Position numbers and translations under genes: made by a program
The notes under the pieces: model-generated
What the model was told of the DNA's origin: nothing
The model's database searches: none
What the model saw: the letters and a program-made list of their open reading frames with translations, nothing else
Origin: Leucobacter sp. Psy1
Lineage (GTDB): Bacteria; Actinomycetota; Actinomycetes; Actinomycetales; Microbacteriaceae
Direction: 5' to 3'
DNA length: 64,000 nt
NCBI RefSeq assembly: GCF_020096995.1
Contig: NZ_CP083692.1
Coordinates: forward strand, 2,356,001-2,420,000
In this document: positions 8,048-16,270 of the stretch, piece by piece
How positions within the stretch are numbered: position 1 is the first letter of the stretch
How the letters are laid out: each line of letters opens with the position of its first letter

Positions 8048-9231
8048 GCACTTCCCTCTCTGCGCCTCAGACGCGCCACCCAGCGGGCACGGCTGCGCAC
8101 CCGCTGTCGTTTCTTGTTCTGCAGATGGTAATCGGCGACCGGATCGGAGTCGGGATCCCACTCCCGCGCCACGAGCGCGTTGACGATGGAGTTCGCCGAT
8201 GCCGCGAACGGCACCGCGAACAGCGCTCCGGGGATGCCGGCGACGAGCGCGCCGGCGGACACCACGAGCACCACGCCGAGCGGATGCACCTTCACGGCGT
8301 TGCCCATCACCAGGGGCTGGAGCACGTGCCCCTCGATCTGATTCACGAGGATCACCACGCCGAGCATGATCGCGGCGTTCACCGGCCCGTTGTAGACGAG
8401 CGCGATGAAGACCGCCAGAGCACCAGTGCTGATGGCACCGAGGAACGGGATGAAGGATCCGAGGAACACGATGATCGCGATCGGCACGGGCAGCGGAACC
8501 CCGAGCAGGAACGCACCGAGGCCGATGCCCACGGCGTCGACGAACGCGACGAAGATCTGCACGCGCACGTACTGCCCGACCGACACCCATCCGGCGACAC
8601 CCGCGGAGTCGAGCGGGGCGTGCGCCTTGGCCGGAGTGAACCCGAGCACCCAGTACCAGATCTTCTTGCCGTCGATGAGCAAAAAGATCAGCGAGAAGAT
8701 CGCGAGCAGCAGGCCCGCGACGAACTGCCCAGCCGTGGTGGCCACGCCGAGCGCCCCACTCCAGATCTCGGACTGGTGATCCTGAATCGTCTCCTGGATT
8801 TGGACGACGAAGTCATCGATCTGGCTCGCCTCGACGCCGAGGAAGCTCGCTTCCGAATCCATCCACTGCAGGAACTGGGACCAGAGAGCCTCGGACCGCT
8901 GCGCGAGATCCGAGAAACCGCTGCGCGAGTAGTGGATGATCAGCGCGACGAGAAACCACACCGCCGCGATGAACGACACCAGGGCGGCGATGACCCCCAC
9001 CCACTTCGGCGCTCCGACCCGCTGGAACCAGTGCACGATCGGCGACAGGAGCGCCGTGAGCAGTATCGCCACGAGCAGCGGGATGACGATGATCCGCACC
9101 TGCACCACGAGCCACAGAAAGCCTGCGAGAGCGACGCCGATGACGATGAGCCGCCACGACCACGCCGCGGCGACCCGCATGCCGAGCGGGAGCTCCTGCG
9201 CGGCGTCAGTGGAGGGAGGGGTTTCTGGCAC
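8044..9231 (-). CDS. AI-2E family transporter
   Basis: A 395-residue integral membrane protein of the AI-2E/TqsA/PerM family. It has two N-terminal helix pairs (for example LIVIGVALAGFLWLVV and ILLTALLSPIVHWFQ), a soluble middle loop with amphipathic helices, and a C-terminal block of helices. The family signature region (PVPIAIIVFLGSFIPFLGAISTG, then VNQIEGHVLQPLVMGNAV) is clear. Family members include exporters and Na+/H+ antiporters, so the name does not prove transport of AI-2. The start is a GTG (VPETPPS) preceded almost directly by a TAGTAT -10-like element, suggesting a very short leader. It overlaps ilvA by 4 bases. Confidence 0.88.
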   Translation of the reverse strand: MPETPPSTDAAQELPLGMRVAAAWSWRLIVIGVALAGFLWLVVQVRIIVIPLLVAILLTALLSPIVHWFQRVGAPKWVGVIAALVSFIAAVWFLVALIIHYSRSGFSDLAQRSEALWSQFLQWMDSEASFLGVEASQIDDFVVQIQETIQDHQSEIWSGALGVATTAGQFVAGLLLAIFSLIFLLIDGKKIWYWVLGFTPAKAHAPLDSAGVAGWVSVGQYVRVQIFVAFVDAVGIGLGAFLLGVPLPVPIAIIVFLGSFIPFLGAISTGALAVFIALVYNGPVNAAIMLGVVILVNQIEGHVLQPLVMGNAVKVHPLGVVLVVSAGALVAGIPGALFAVPFAASANSIVNALVAREWDPDSDPVADYHLQNKKRQRVRSRARWVARLRRREGSA

Positions 9232-9290
9232 GCCCCAATACTAGTCGCGGGTGCGTGCAGAACCTGGGATACGTCGAGACGCCTCCCGGC

Positions 9291-9590
9291 TCACCAGAAG
9301 TGGAGGCCGGGAATGATGAGGAAGATGCCGACGAGCACGCAGCAGACGGAGAGTCCGAAGCAGATGTTCGCCGAGACCGTTGCCCAGCGCGGACGCCCCA
9401 CTGCGTCGACGTCGTCGTTCTCATCGTCGCGCGACGGACCGTTCGGTGCGAAAGTCCCGTCAGCCTGGCGCACGGGCCGCGCAGGGATCGCGAGGAAGCG
9501 GATGCCCAGGGAGTACAGCGACACGACGACCGCGGCGGAGACGAGGGCTGCGAGGAACACGATGACGAACGCCATCCAGTCGATCGTCAT
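9291..9590 (-). CDS. Small two-helix membrane protein downstream of pit
   Basis: A 99-residue protein with an N-terminal transmembrane helix (about residues 5-28), a hydrophilic linker rich in Asp/Asn/Arg, and a C-terminal helix (about 74-94, CFGLSVCCVLVGIFLIIPGL). Its ATG overlaps the stop of the phosphate transporter gene (ATGA), so it is almost certainly cotranscribed and coupled with it. I do not recognise the family. A role as accessory to the phosphate transporter is only suggested by the overlap. Confidence 0.75.
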   Translation of the reverse strand: MTIDWMAFVIVFLAALVSAAVVVSLYSLGIRFLAIPARPVRQADGTFAPNGPSRDDENDDVDAVGRPRWATVSANICFGLSVCCVLVGIFLIIPGLHFW

Positions 9591-10894
9591 CGGCGTGACT
9601 CCTCTCCGGCAGATCCGCCGGGTTCTCGTTCCGCTTCGCGCGCCGCGCGAGCGGCCTCGTCGTCGCGGACGGCGGACTGGGCGACGGGGGTGAGCGGCGG
9701 GATCGTGCCGGTCTTCGTCTTCACCTTGCGGATCTTCTTCCCCTTCCGCACGCGCACGGCGTAGCCCGACTCCGCGACGTCGGGGACGGGGATCGCGTTC
9801 GACGAGTCGACCTTGTTGCGGCGCGACCGCCAGAAGATGAAGAGGATGAAGCCGAGGCCGAACACCGCGTTCGCGATGATCCCCCAGACGCCGAGGTGGG
9901 CAACCAGGGCGGCGACAGCGCCGACAGCTGCCGATGCCGGGAGCGTGAAGAGCCAGCCGAGGCTGATGCGGCCGACCGCGCGCCAGCGGACGCTGGATCC
10001 GCGGCGCCCGAGCCCCGACCCGATGACGGAACCCGAGGCGACCTGGGTCGTCGAGAGCGCGAAGCCGAGGTGGCTCGACGCGAGGATCGTCGCGGCAGTA
10101 CTGGTCTCAGCGGCGAAGCCCTGCGCGGGCTTCACCTGAGTGAGGCCGGCGCCGAGCGTCCTGATGATGCGCCAGCCGCCCGAGTAGGTGCCGAGCGCGA
10201 TCGCGAACGCGCACGACGCGATGACCCAGAAGTGGGGGCCGGTGCCCGGCTCTTGGAGGTTGGCCGCGACAAGGGTAAGCGTGATGACGCCCATGGTCTT
10301 CTGCGCATCGTTCGTGCCGTGCGCGAGAGCGATGAGCGATGACGAGGCGATCTGGGCGTAGCGGAAGCGCCCGCGTCCGTCCTTCTTGCCATCGTGACGC
10401 CGGGTGATCGAGTAGGCGATCTTCGTCGCGGTGAAGGCCACGAGTCCTGCAGTCAGCGGGGCTGCGAGCATCGGAATGATGATCTTCGAGAGGAAGACTC
10501 CGCCGTTGATGGCCTGGAATCCGGCACCCACGATCGCCGCGCCGATGAGGCCGCCGAAGAGCGCGTGCGACGAGCTCGACGGCAGACCGTACAGCCACGT
10601 CACCAGGTTCCACACGATCGCGCCGATAAGCCCGGCGAAGATCATCTCCGGCGTGATCAGCACCCCGCCGTCGCCCTCGTTGATGAGCCCGTCAGAGATG
10701 GTTCTCGCCACCTCGGTCGAGAGGAACGCGCCGATGAGATTGAGCACGGCCGCGAGCAGCACCGCCGTCTTCGGCTTCAACGCTCCGGTCGCGATCGGCG
10801 TCGCCATAGCGTTCGCCGTATCGTGGAATCCGTTCGTGAAATCGAAGAAGAGTGCCAGGGCGATGACCAGCAGGACGATCAGGGTGAATTCCAC
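9587..10894 (-). CDS. pit: Low-affinity inorganic phosphate transporter, PiT family
   Basis: A 435-residue phosphate:cation symporter. The PiT signature is duplicated: FFDFTNGFHDTANAMATPIATGAL near the N-terminus, and LSTTQVASGSVIGSGLG in the second half. LAHGTNDAQKTMG is the second conserved loop. About ten helices are visible, with a basic cytoplasmic tail (RVRKGKKIRKVKTK). The GTG at 10894 (VEFTLIVLL) is preferred because it gives the normal PiT N-terminus; an in-frame ATG eight codons upstream is possible, and neither has a strong ribosome-binding site. Upstream lies an array of PHO-box-like repeats, so expression probably responds to phosphate. It is coupled to the small membrane protein downstream. 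Confidence 0.93.
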   Translation of the reverse strand: MEFTLIVLLVIALALFFDFTNGFHDTANAMATPIATGALKPKTAVLLAAVLNLIGAFLSTEVARTISDGLINEGDGGVLITPEMIFAGLIGAIVWNLVTWLYGLPSSSSHALFGGLIGAAIVGAGFQAINGGVFLSKIIIPMLAAPLTAGLVAFTATKIAYSITRRHDGKKDGRGRFRYAQIASSSLIALAHGTNDAQKTMGVITLTLVAANLQEPGTGPHFWVIASCAFAIALGTYSGGWRIIRTLGAGLTQVKPAQGFAAETSTAATILASSHLGFALSTTQVASGSVIGSGLGRRGSSVRWRAVGRISLGWLFTLPASAAVGAVAALVAHLGVWGIIANAVFGLGFILFIFWRSRRNKVDSSNAIPVPDVAESGYAVRVRKGKKIRKVKTKTGTIPPLTPVAQSAVRDDEAARAAREAEREPGGSAGEESRR

Positions 10895-10929
10895 CGGATC
10901 ATCGTTACATCGCTGCACGGACAGGTCAA

Positions 10930-10986
10930 GTTCACCGAACCGTTACACGCCGTTCACTCGGAGAGTTCACCCACTGTTCACCTGCG
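10930..10986 (+). promoter_or_regulatory. PHO-box array upstream of pit
   Basis: GTTCAC-type 11-base units begin at 10930 (GTTCACCGAAC), 10952 (GTTCACTCGGA), 10965 (GTTCACCCACT) and 10976 (GTTCACCTGCG), with a degenerate unit CGTTACACGCC at 10941. The spacing is 11 bases except for a 2-base phase shift before 10965. This matches the direct-repeat units bound by actinobacterial PhoP/RegX3. The array lies between pit (minus strand) and the pfkA end, and reads opposite to pit. Confidence 0.7.
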
Positions 10987-11001
10987 CACTCCCGCCGCCG
11001 G

Positions 11002-12030
11002 TCAGCCGAAGAGCAGCCTCACCTGCTCGTACCGATCCCGGGGCACCACCTTCAGGGATCCGACGGCCTCGGCGAGCGGCACGGTCACGATGTCGTTGCC
11101 GTGCAGCGACGTCATGACGCCCCAGTTGCCCGCCTCGACCGCGTCCGAAGCCGCGATGCCCGCGCGGGTCGCGAGCACCCGGTCGAAGGCGGTGGGCACT
11201 CCGCCGCGCTGCACGTGGCCGAGCACCGTGGCGCGGGACTCGATACCGGTGCGCTCCTCGATGAGAGGGGCGAGCACCTCGGCGACTCCGCCGAGGCGGG
11301 GGCGACCGAATCCGTCGAGCCCCTCGCGGGTGACCTCGGAGTCCATGCCCTCGAGCCGGAAGCCCTCGGCGACGACGACGAGCGAGTGCCGGCCGCGATC
11401 GCGCACGCTCTCGACCCACTCGCAGATCTGCTCGATCGACTCCGGGAATTCGGGGAGCAGGATCACCTGCGCACCGCCGGCCATCCCGGCGTGCAGGGCG
11501 ATCCATCCGGCGTCGCGGCCCATGACCTCGAGTACCATGCAGCGCCCGTGCGACTCGCCGGTCGTGCGCAGGCGATCGATGGCGTCGGTTGCGATCGAGA
11601 CCGCCGTGTCGAAGCCGAAGGTGAAGTCGGTACCGCCGAGGTCGTTGTCGATCGTCTTCGGCACGCCGACCACGTTGATCCCCTCCTCCGAGAGCATCTG
11701 CGCCACCGTCTGCGTACCGTTGCCGCCGATGAGGATCAGGCCGTCGAGCTCGTTCTCGCGCATGCGGGCCCTGATCCCCTCGGCGCCACCGCCCTCATCC
11801 GTGAATGGGCTCACCCGGCTCGTCCCGAGGATCGTGCCGCCCATCGGAGAGATGCCGCGGACCGCGCGGCGGTCGAGCGGGATCCAGTCGTTCTCGATGA
11901 CGCCCCGCCACCCCGACATGAAGCCGATCATCTCGAATCCGAAGACGTCGACGCCACGGAGCACTGCGCCGCGAATCGCGGCGTTCAGCCCGGGACAATC
12001 ACCGCCGGATACCAGCATTCCAATACGCAT
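11002..12030 (-). CDS. pfkA: 6-phosphofructokinase
   Basis: A 342-residue phosphofructokinase catalysing the committed step of glycolysis. The phosphoryl donor loop is GGDCPGLNA (residues 9-17). The catalytic region is PKTIDND (Lys125, Asp128 as general base), and substrate motifs MGRDAGWIA and GHVQRGG follow. The pair that separates ATP from pyrophosphate enzymes reads GGNGT (Asn104-Gly105) plus Lys125. The Gly is ATP-type and the Lys is common in the actinobacterial group III enzymes. Asn104 stands where Asp or Glu is usual in the family and would help place Mg, an unusual substitution. It is monocistronic, with the pit array upstream of the neighbouring gene. Confidence 0.93.
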   Translation of the reverse strand: MRIGMLVSGGDCPGLNAAIRGAVLRGVDVFGFEMIGFMSGWRGVIENDWIPLDRRAVRGISPMGGTILGTSRVSPFTDEGGGAEGIRARMRENELDGLILIGGNGTQTVAQMLSEEGINVVGVPKTIDNDLGGTDFTFGFDTAVSIATDAIDRLRTTGESHGRCMVLEVMGRDAGWIALHAGMAGGAQVILLPEFPESIEQICEWVESVRDRGRHSLVVVAEGFRLEGMDSEVTREGLDGFGRPRLGGVAEVLAPLIEERTGIESRATVLGHVQRGGVPTAFDRVLATRAGIAASDAVEAGNWGVMTSLHGNDIVTVPLAEAVGSLKVVPRDRYEQVRLLFG

Positions 12031-12127
12031 TGCTCTCCTCCTGCCCAGAAGATCGCGCGCGGACGCGCACGTGGGTCCAGCCTAGGGGAAGATGCGTTCC
12101 TGCGTCCCTTCCGGAACGCAGGTCGCG

Positions 12128-14311
12128 TCAGGACGCGTCGTGCTCGTCCGCTCCTGCGGCGATGGCGTCGCTGAGCACCTGCATGAGCGCCTGGAGCTGC
12201 ACCGAGTCCTCGTCCTCGTCCTTCGCCTCCGCTCCGTCGAGGGCGCGCGCCGCGAGGCCCGCCTTGCCGTCGATGAGCTCCGCGATCTTCGCGTCGATCG
12301 TCTGCGCCGCGATGATCCGCCACGCCGTGACGGGCTCCTCCTGGCCGATGCGGTGCACGCGGTCGATGGCCTGCGTCTGCTCGGCGTCGGTCCAGCTCAG
12401 TTCGGCGAGCACGACGTCCGAAGAGGCCTGGAGGTTCACCCCCACGCCCGCGGCGGTGAGCGAGCACACCGCGACCGACACCTCGGGGTCCTGGTTGAAG
12501 GCATCGATCTGCGCCTGACGGAACGCCGACGTCTGGTCTCCGCGAATGGAGATCGTCTTCAGGCCGCGGTCGGCGAAGATCGCCTCGGCCTGGTCCATGA
12601 CGTCGATGTGCTTCGCGAAGAAGACCACCTTGCCGACCGAGCGCGCGAGCTGCGCCGCGTAGTCCGCGGCGAGCGGGGCCTTCGCCTGACCGATCTGACG
12701 GACCATCGTGAAGACGTTCATGCCGTCGGCCGACGCGTTCGACTCCTCGAGCTCCTGCGCGCAGATCATCCGAATGATCGCCTCGTCGGAGAGCTTCTCG
12801 CCCAGCTTGCCCCGCTTGGCGGCGACGAAGCGCTCGAGCAGCTTCCGCGCGAGCTGGCGCTCGGCCTCGCGGATCCCGCGACCGTATTCGTCGTCGAGCT
12901 CGACGGGGAGGTCGACGATCCGCTTCGAGGGCAGGTCGGCGGCGACGTCGATCTTGCGGCGACGCACGATTCCGAGGTCGACGACGCTGTGCCTGGCCGC
13001 CGGGTAGAAACCGGCATCGGCCGGGGTGTACCCGTTCGCCTCGAGTGCGGCGAGCAGCTCGCGCCCCGGCTTCTCGTTGCCACTGAGATCGGTCTCGGTC
13101 CAGCCGAGGAACCGCCAAATCGCACGGAAGTCGTCGATGTCGTTGATGAGCGGCGTACCCGTCAGAGCGATGAGCAGCGGCAGCGCCGTCGGCGTGCGCT
13201 CGCGCATGCGCTCGGCGATGGCGAGCACGTTGCGCGACCGCTGCGACTGCACGTTCTTGATCATGTGCGCTTCGTCGACGACCATGCCGCGGAAGCCGAA
13301 GCGGGAGATCCAGCTCAGGTGCCGATCGAGAATCTCGTAGTTGACGATGAAGATGTCGGCGTAGGGGTCGATGTCGGCGCCGTCTCCGTGGATGACCGTC
13401 ACGCGCCTCCGCGGCGTCCACTGCTCGGCTTCTCTCGCCCAGTTCATCTTGACGACGTTCGGCACGACCACGAGCAGCGGATACGACTCCGCGACGGAGG
13501 CCGCGAGCACTGACTGCGCCGTCTTGCCGAGACCGGGCTCATCGGCGAGGAGGAAGCTGCGGTGCCCCTCCGCGACCGCGGCGAGGAAGCGCGCCTGGTG
13601 CGGCATGAGTTCCTGGCCTCGCGGAGCGAGGCGATCCGGCTGCGGCGGCTCGGGCAGTTCCATGCAGGCCGACCCGCCACCGCCCTGTTCGAAGGACTTC
13701 AGCAGCGGTCCGAGGAGCTCCCAGTTCGCGAGACGGACCACCGGAGTGGGGGACGCGCTGCCGCTGAGATCCGGCGGGAGGAAGGGGTTCGTGCGGATCC
13801 GCGTCTCGATGCCGCGCGGCTCGACCTGGCGCTCCGCGAGCTCCGGCGGCACGAACTTCTGAGCGGGCTCGGGCTCGGGAGCCTCCTCGGGCACGTCGAT
13901 GCCTGCCTGGGTGAGCATCTTGCGCTTCAGCTGCTTCGCGGCATCGCCGAGCGAAGCGGTCGGCTCGAGCAGCGCGATGAGGGAGGTGTCGCGGGCGGCC
14001 GTGCGGGCGAGGATCGACGCGATGCCGTCGAGTCGCTTCAGCGTCTCCGCACGCTCCGCGTCGCTGACGCTCTCATCGGTGCGGACGCGAGCACGTTCCT
14101 CGCGCATGAGGAGCGCGATGACCTGGAACTTGGTGCGGCTCGTCGACGTCGCCTTCCCCCGCTGCGCGGACGCCTCGACCTCGCGCACCGCGCGGGCGAG
14201 GAGCGGGATGATGCCCTCGTTGTGCGTGTGACGTCGCTTCCCCTGCTGCTTCGCGGGGGCGTTGGACATGCTGCGAGCGCCGGCAGGGCGCGTGGCAGTG
14301 GTGGATGCCAT
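12128..14311 (-). CDS. SNF2-family DEAD/DEAH helicase
   Basis: A 727-residue superfamily 2 ATPase. The start is the ATG with AGGAGATCC just upstream (MASTTATRPAG). An N-terminal helical region of about 200 residues precedes the motor, which shows Walker A DEPGLGKTAQ, Walker B VVDEAHMIKN, motif III LTGTPLIND, motif V region SLTAAGVGVNLQ and motif VI QAIDRVHRIGQ. This is the SNF2 translocase pattern, related to the SMARCAL1/HepA group. The Pro in DEPGLGKT replaces the more common Met/Val. It probably remodels stalled replication or transcription complexes, but the specific role is not determined by sequence or by the neighbours ribF and pfkA. Confidence 0.88.
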   Translation of the reverse strand: MASTTATRPAGARSMSNAPAKQQGKRRHTHNEGIIPLLARAVREVEASAQRGKATSTSRTKFQVIALLMREERARVRTDESVSDAERAETLKRLDGIASILARTAARDTSLIALLEPTASLGDAAKQLKRKMLTQAGIDVPEEAPEPEPAQKFVPPELAERQVEPRGIETRIRTNPFLPPDLSGSASPTPVVRLANWELLGPLLKSFEQGGGGSACMELPEPPQPDRLAPRGQELMPHQARFLAAVAEGHRSFLLADEPGLGKTAQSVLAASVAESYPLLVVVPNVVKMNWAREAEQWTPRRRVTVIHGDGADIDPYADIFIVNYEILDRHLSWISRFGFRGMVVDEAHMIKNVQSQRSRNVLAIAERMRERTPTALPLLIALTGTPLINDIDDFRAIWRFLGWTETDLSGNEKPGRELLAALEANGYTPADAGFYPAARHSVVDLGIVRRRKIDVAADLPSKRIVDLPVELDDEYGRGIREAERQLARKLLERFVAAKRGKLGEKLSDEAIIRMICAQELEESNASADGMNVFTMVRQIGQAKAPLAADYAAQLARSVGKVVFFAKHIDVMDQAEAIFADRGLKTISIRGDQTSAFRQAQIDAFNQDPEVSVAVCSLTAAGVGVNLQASSDVVLAELSWTDAEQTQAIDRVHRIGQEEPVTAWRIIAAQTIDAKIAELIDGKAGLAARALDGAEAKDEDEDSVQLQALMQVLSDAIAAGADEHDAS

Positions 14312-14442
14312 GGATCTCCTGATCGATGTGAGCACAGACCCGGACCAGTCTTCCGGGAGCGCGGTCCGCCGCTTCCACCCCCGCCTGACGAAGTGCCTGG
14401 CACTGGGCGCCGGGGGAACACGGGTTGCGACCTGAGATCAGT

Positions 14443-15399
14443 CTAGCACTCGTCGCGCAGGTTCCCGCCGTCGAGAAGCGCTCGCGTCTCCCGCACATCC
14501 TCGTGCATGCGCTCCACGAGCGCCTCGACCCCCGAGAAGGTGTACGTGCCGCGAATGCGGTGCACGAACTCGATCGTGATCTGCGAACCATAGAGATCGC
14601 CAGAGTAGTCGAGCAGGAAGGCTTCGACTCTGGACTGCGCCTCCGGCGTGAACGTCGGGTTGGAACCGACCGAGATGGCGGCCATCCTCCGGACACCACC
14701 GACGGTGGCCCAGCCCGCGTAGACGCCGTCGACCGGCACGAACCCTTCGATGTCGCCCCCGAGGTTCGCCGTGGGGAACCCGAGTTCGCGCCCCCGCGCA
14801 TCACCGCGCACCACTTCGCCGCGCAGGGCTACGGGTCGCCCGAGCATCCGCGTCGCGAGCTCGATGTCGCCCTGTCCGATGGCCTCGCGTACACGGGTGG
14901 ACGACACGCGTCCCAGATCGTCGTCGACGACGAATGAGACTTCCTCGACCGTGAAGCCGAGCTCTGCCCCCATCCGTCGCAGCAGCGCAACGTCGCCGGT
15001 GCCCCGGTGGCCGAAGCGGAAATCGGGGCCGACGATGACGTGCCGCGTGCCCATTCTGCCCACGAGAATGTCGCGGACGAAGGCCTCCGCCGGCACGGAC
15101 GAGAGTCGCTCATCGAACGGCACCATCAAGCAAATGTCGACGCCCGCTTCTGCGAGGGCGGCTTCGCGCTGCGCCGGACTCATCAAGGGCGCGGGGCAGC
15201 GCTCGGGCCGCAGGAGGCTCAGCGGGTTCTCGCGGAACGTGAACACGACGGAGTCGAGTCCTTCGGTCTTCGCAACTCCGCGCAGTCGGTCGAGGATCGC
15301 CTGATGTCCGAGGTGCACACCGTCGAATTTGCCGATCGCGACCGCCGAACGCTCAATCGAGGCGGCACCGATCTCGTCGATCGAGGTGAACATGCGCAT
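14443..15399 (-). CDS. ribF: Bifunctional riboflavin kinase / FAD synthetase
   Basis: A 318-residue enzyme making FMN and then FAD. The N-terminal adenylyltransferase domain has AIGKFDGVHLGHQAIL (HxGH motif) and VSSTRVREAI. The C-terminal flavokinase domain has GRELGFPTANL (the PTAN motif), VYAGWATV and SNPTF. The ATG at 15399 overlaps the stop of the upstream membrane-protein gene by one base (TGATG); a second ATG two codons later is possible. It belongs to the truB-ribF end of the translation-factor block, as is common in actinobacteria. Confidence 0.95.
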   Translation of the reverse strand: MRMFTSIDEIGAASIERSAVAIGKFDGVHLGHQAILDRLRGVAKTEGLDSVVFTFRENPLSLLRPERCPAPLMSPAQREAALAEAGVDICLMVPFDERLSSVPAEAFVRDILVGRMGTRHVIVGPDFRFGHRGTGDVALLRRMGAELGFTVEEVSFVVDDDLGRVSSTRVREAIGQGDIELATRMLGRPVALRGEVVRGDARGRELGFPTANLGGDIEGFVPVDGVYAGWATVGGVRRMAAISVGSNPTFTPEAQSRVEAFLLDYSGDLYGSQITIEFVHRIRGTYTFSGVEALVERMHEDVRETRALLDGGNLRDEC

Positions 15400-15917
15400 C
15401 AGGAGATGCCCCCCGTTGTCCGCGCCGCGGCGTCCCCGCGCGTCCGGGTGAGCCACACCAGGCCGAGCACCGGAAGCACGAGCGGAATGAAGACGTACCC
15501 GATTCCGAAGCCCGACCACACCGACGGGTGGGCGAACCATTCGGGCACCGCCAGGCTCAGCGTGCCGACGATGAGCACGCCGGCGAGCTCGAACAGGATC
15601 GCCGCCCACGCGATACCGCGCCAGCCGGGCCGCTCCCGGTTCACGAGCGCGACGGTCGCCACGATGTAGACGATTCCGGCCGCGGCCGAAAGCGCGTAGG
15701 CGACGGGCGCCTCGTCGAATTTCGTGAGGATCTGGTAGACCGACCGGAAGGTTGCCGCGATCGCAAGCACGAGGTAGACCGCGATGAGCACACGGCCGGC
15801 GCCGCGGCGACGTTCGCGCCCTGCACCACCCGTTTCCTGGGCAGCGCCACTGGCGCCCGCGCCCTGCGCGCTGCTCGTCGATCTCGTTTCTGGCACGCCC
15901 TCCAGCTTACCGCTCAT
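15399..15917 (-). CDS. Hypothetical four-helix membrane protein
   Basis: A 172-residue protein whose ATG at 15917 (MSGKLEGVPETR) overlaps the stop of the preceding gene (ATGA). The first 45 or so residues are hydrophilic, Gly/Ala/Arg-rich and probably disordered. About four transmembrane helices follow (LIAVYLVLAIAATF; AYALSAAAGIVYIVATVAL; IAWAAILFELAGVLIVGTL; YVFIPLVLPVLGLVW). No catalytic motif is visible. It is cotranscribed with truB and ribF, a frequent arrangement for this unnamed protein in Micrococcales. Confidence 0.75.
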   Translation of the reverse strand: MSGKLEGVPETRSTSSAQGAGASGAAQETGGAGRERRRGAGRVLIAVYLVLAIAATFRSVYQILTKFDEAPVAYALSAAAGIVYIVATVALVNRERPGWRGIAWAAILFELAGVLIVGTLSLAVPEWFAHPSVWSGFGIGYVFIPLVLPVLGLVWLTRTRGDAAARTTGGIS

Positions 15918-16270
15918 CCCCAGATGACGAGCATGCGGTACAGCATCACGGCCACGGCGAAGTGCATGAGCGCCAGGACGAGATTCGCCCACCTGGTCCG
16001 GTCGATGAGCGCCCAGAACCCTGCACCGATCGGCAGCGCGAACGCGACGATGAGATACATCCAGAATTCGAGCGGGTCCCCCACGGCATGGTTGCCGGTG
16101 AACGGCGCGACGATCGCCACCACGACCTGGGCGAGCAGCAGCAGCGCGACGAGCAGCGTCGCCCCCATGGTGAAGTCGTTGGGTTCGCTCCTCCGTAGGC
16201 CGGCGACGAGGCACAGGAACATCGCCGCGAGCGCGACCGCGATCTGGGCGACCGCGAACCAGAGGATCAT
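15914..16270 (-). CDS. Hypothetical four-helix membrane protein after truB
   Basis: A 118-residue, very hydrophobic protein starting MILWFAVAQIAVAL. Four transmembrane helices are evident, separated by short charged loops (RRSEPND, GNHAVGDP, DRTRW). The ATG overlaps the truB stop (ATGA) and its stop overlaps the next ATG, so it lies in a tightly coupled truB-membrane-membrane-ribF operon. The family is not recognised and there are no conserved polar residues suggesting an enzyme. Confidence 0.75.
   Translation of the reverse strand: MILWFAVAQIAVALAAMFLCLVAGLRRSEPNDFTMGATLLVALLLLAQVVVAIVAPFTGNHAVGDPLEFWMYLIVAFALPIGAGFWALIDRTRWANLVLALMHFAVAVMLYRMLVIWG

Noticed and set aside
11985-13421. A long Arg-rich minus-strand frame overlapping the helicase
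   Set aside because: Out-of-frame shadow with Arg-rich low-complexity translation. The helicase frame carries all SF2 motifs.
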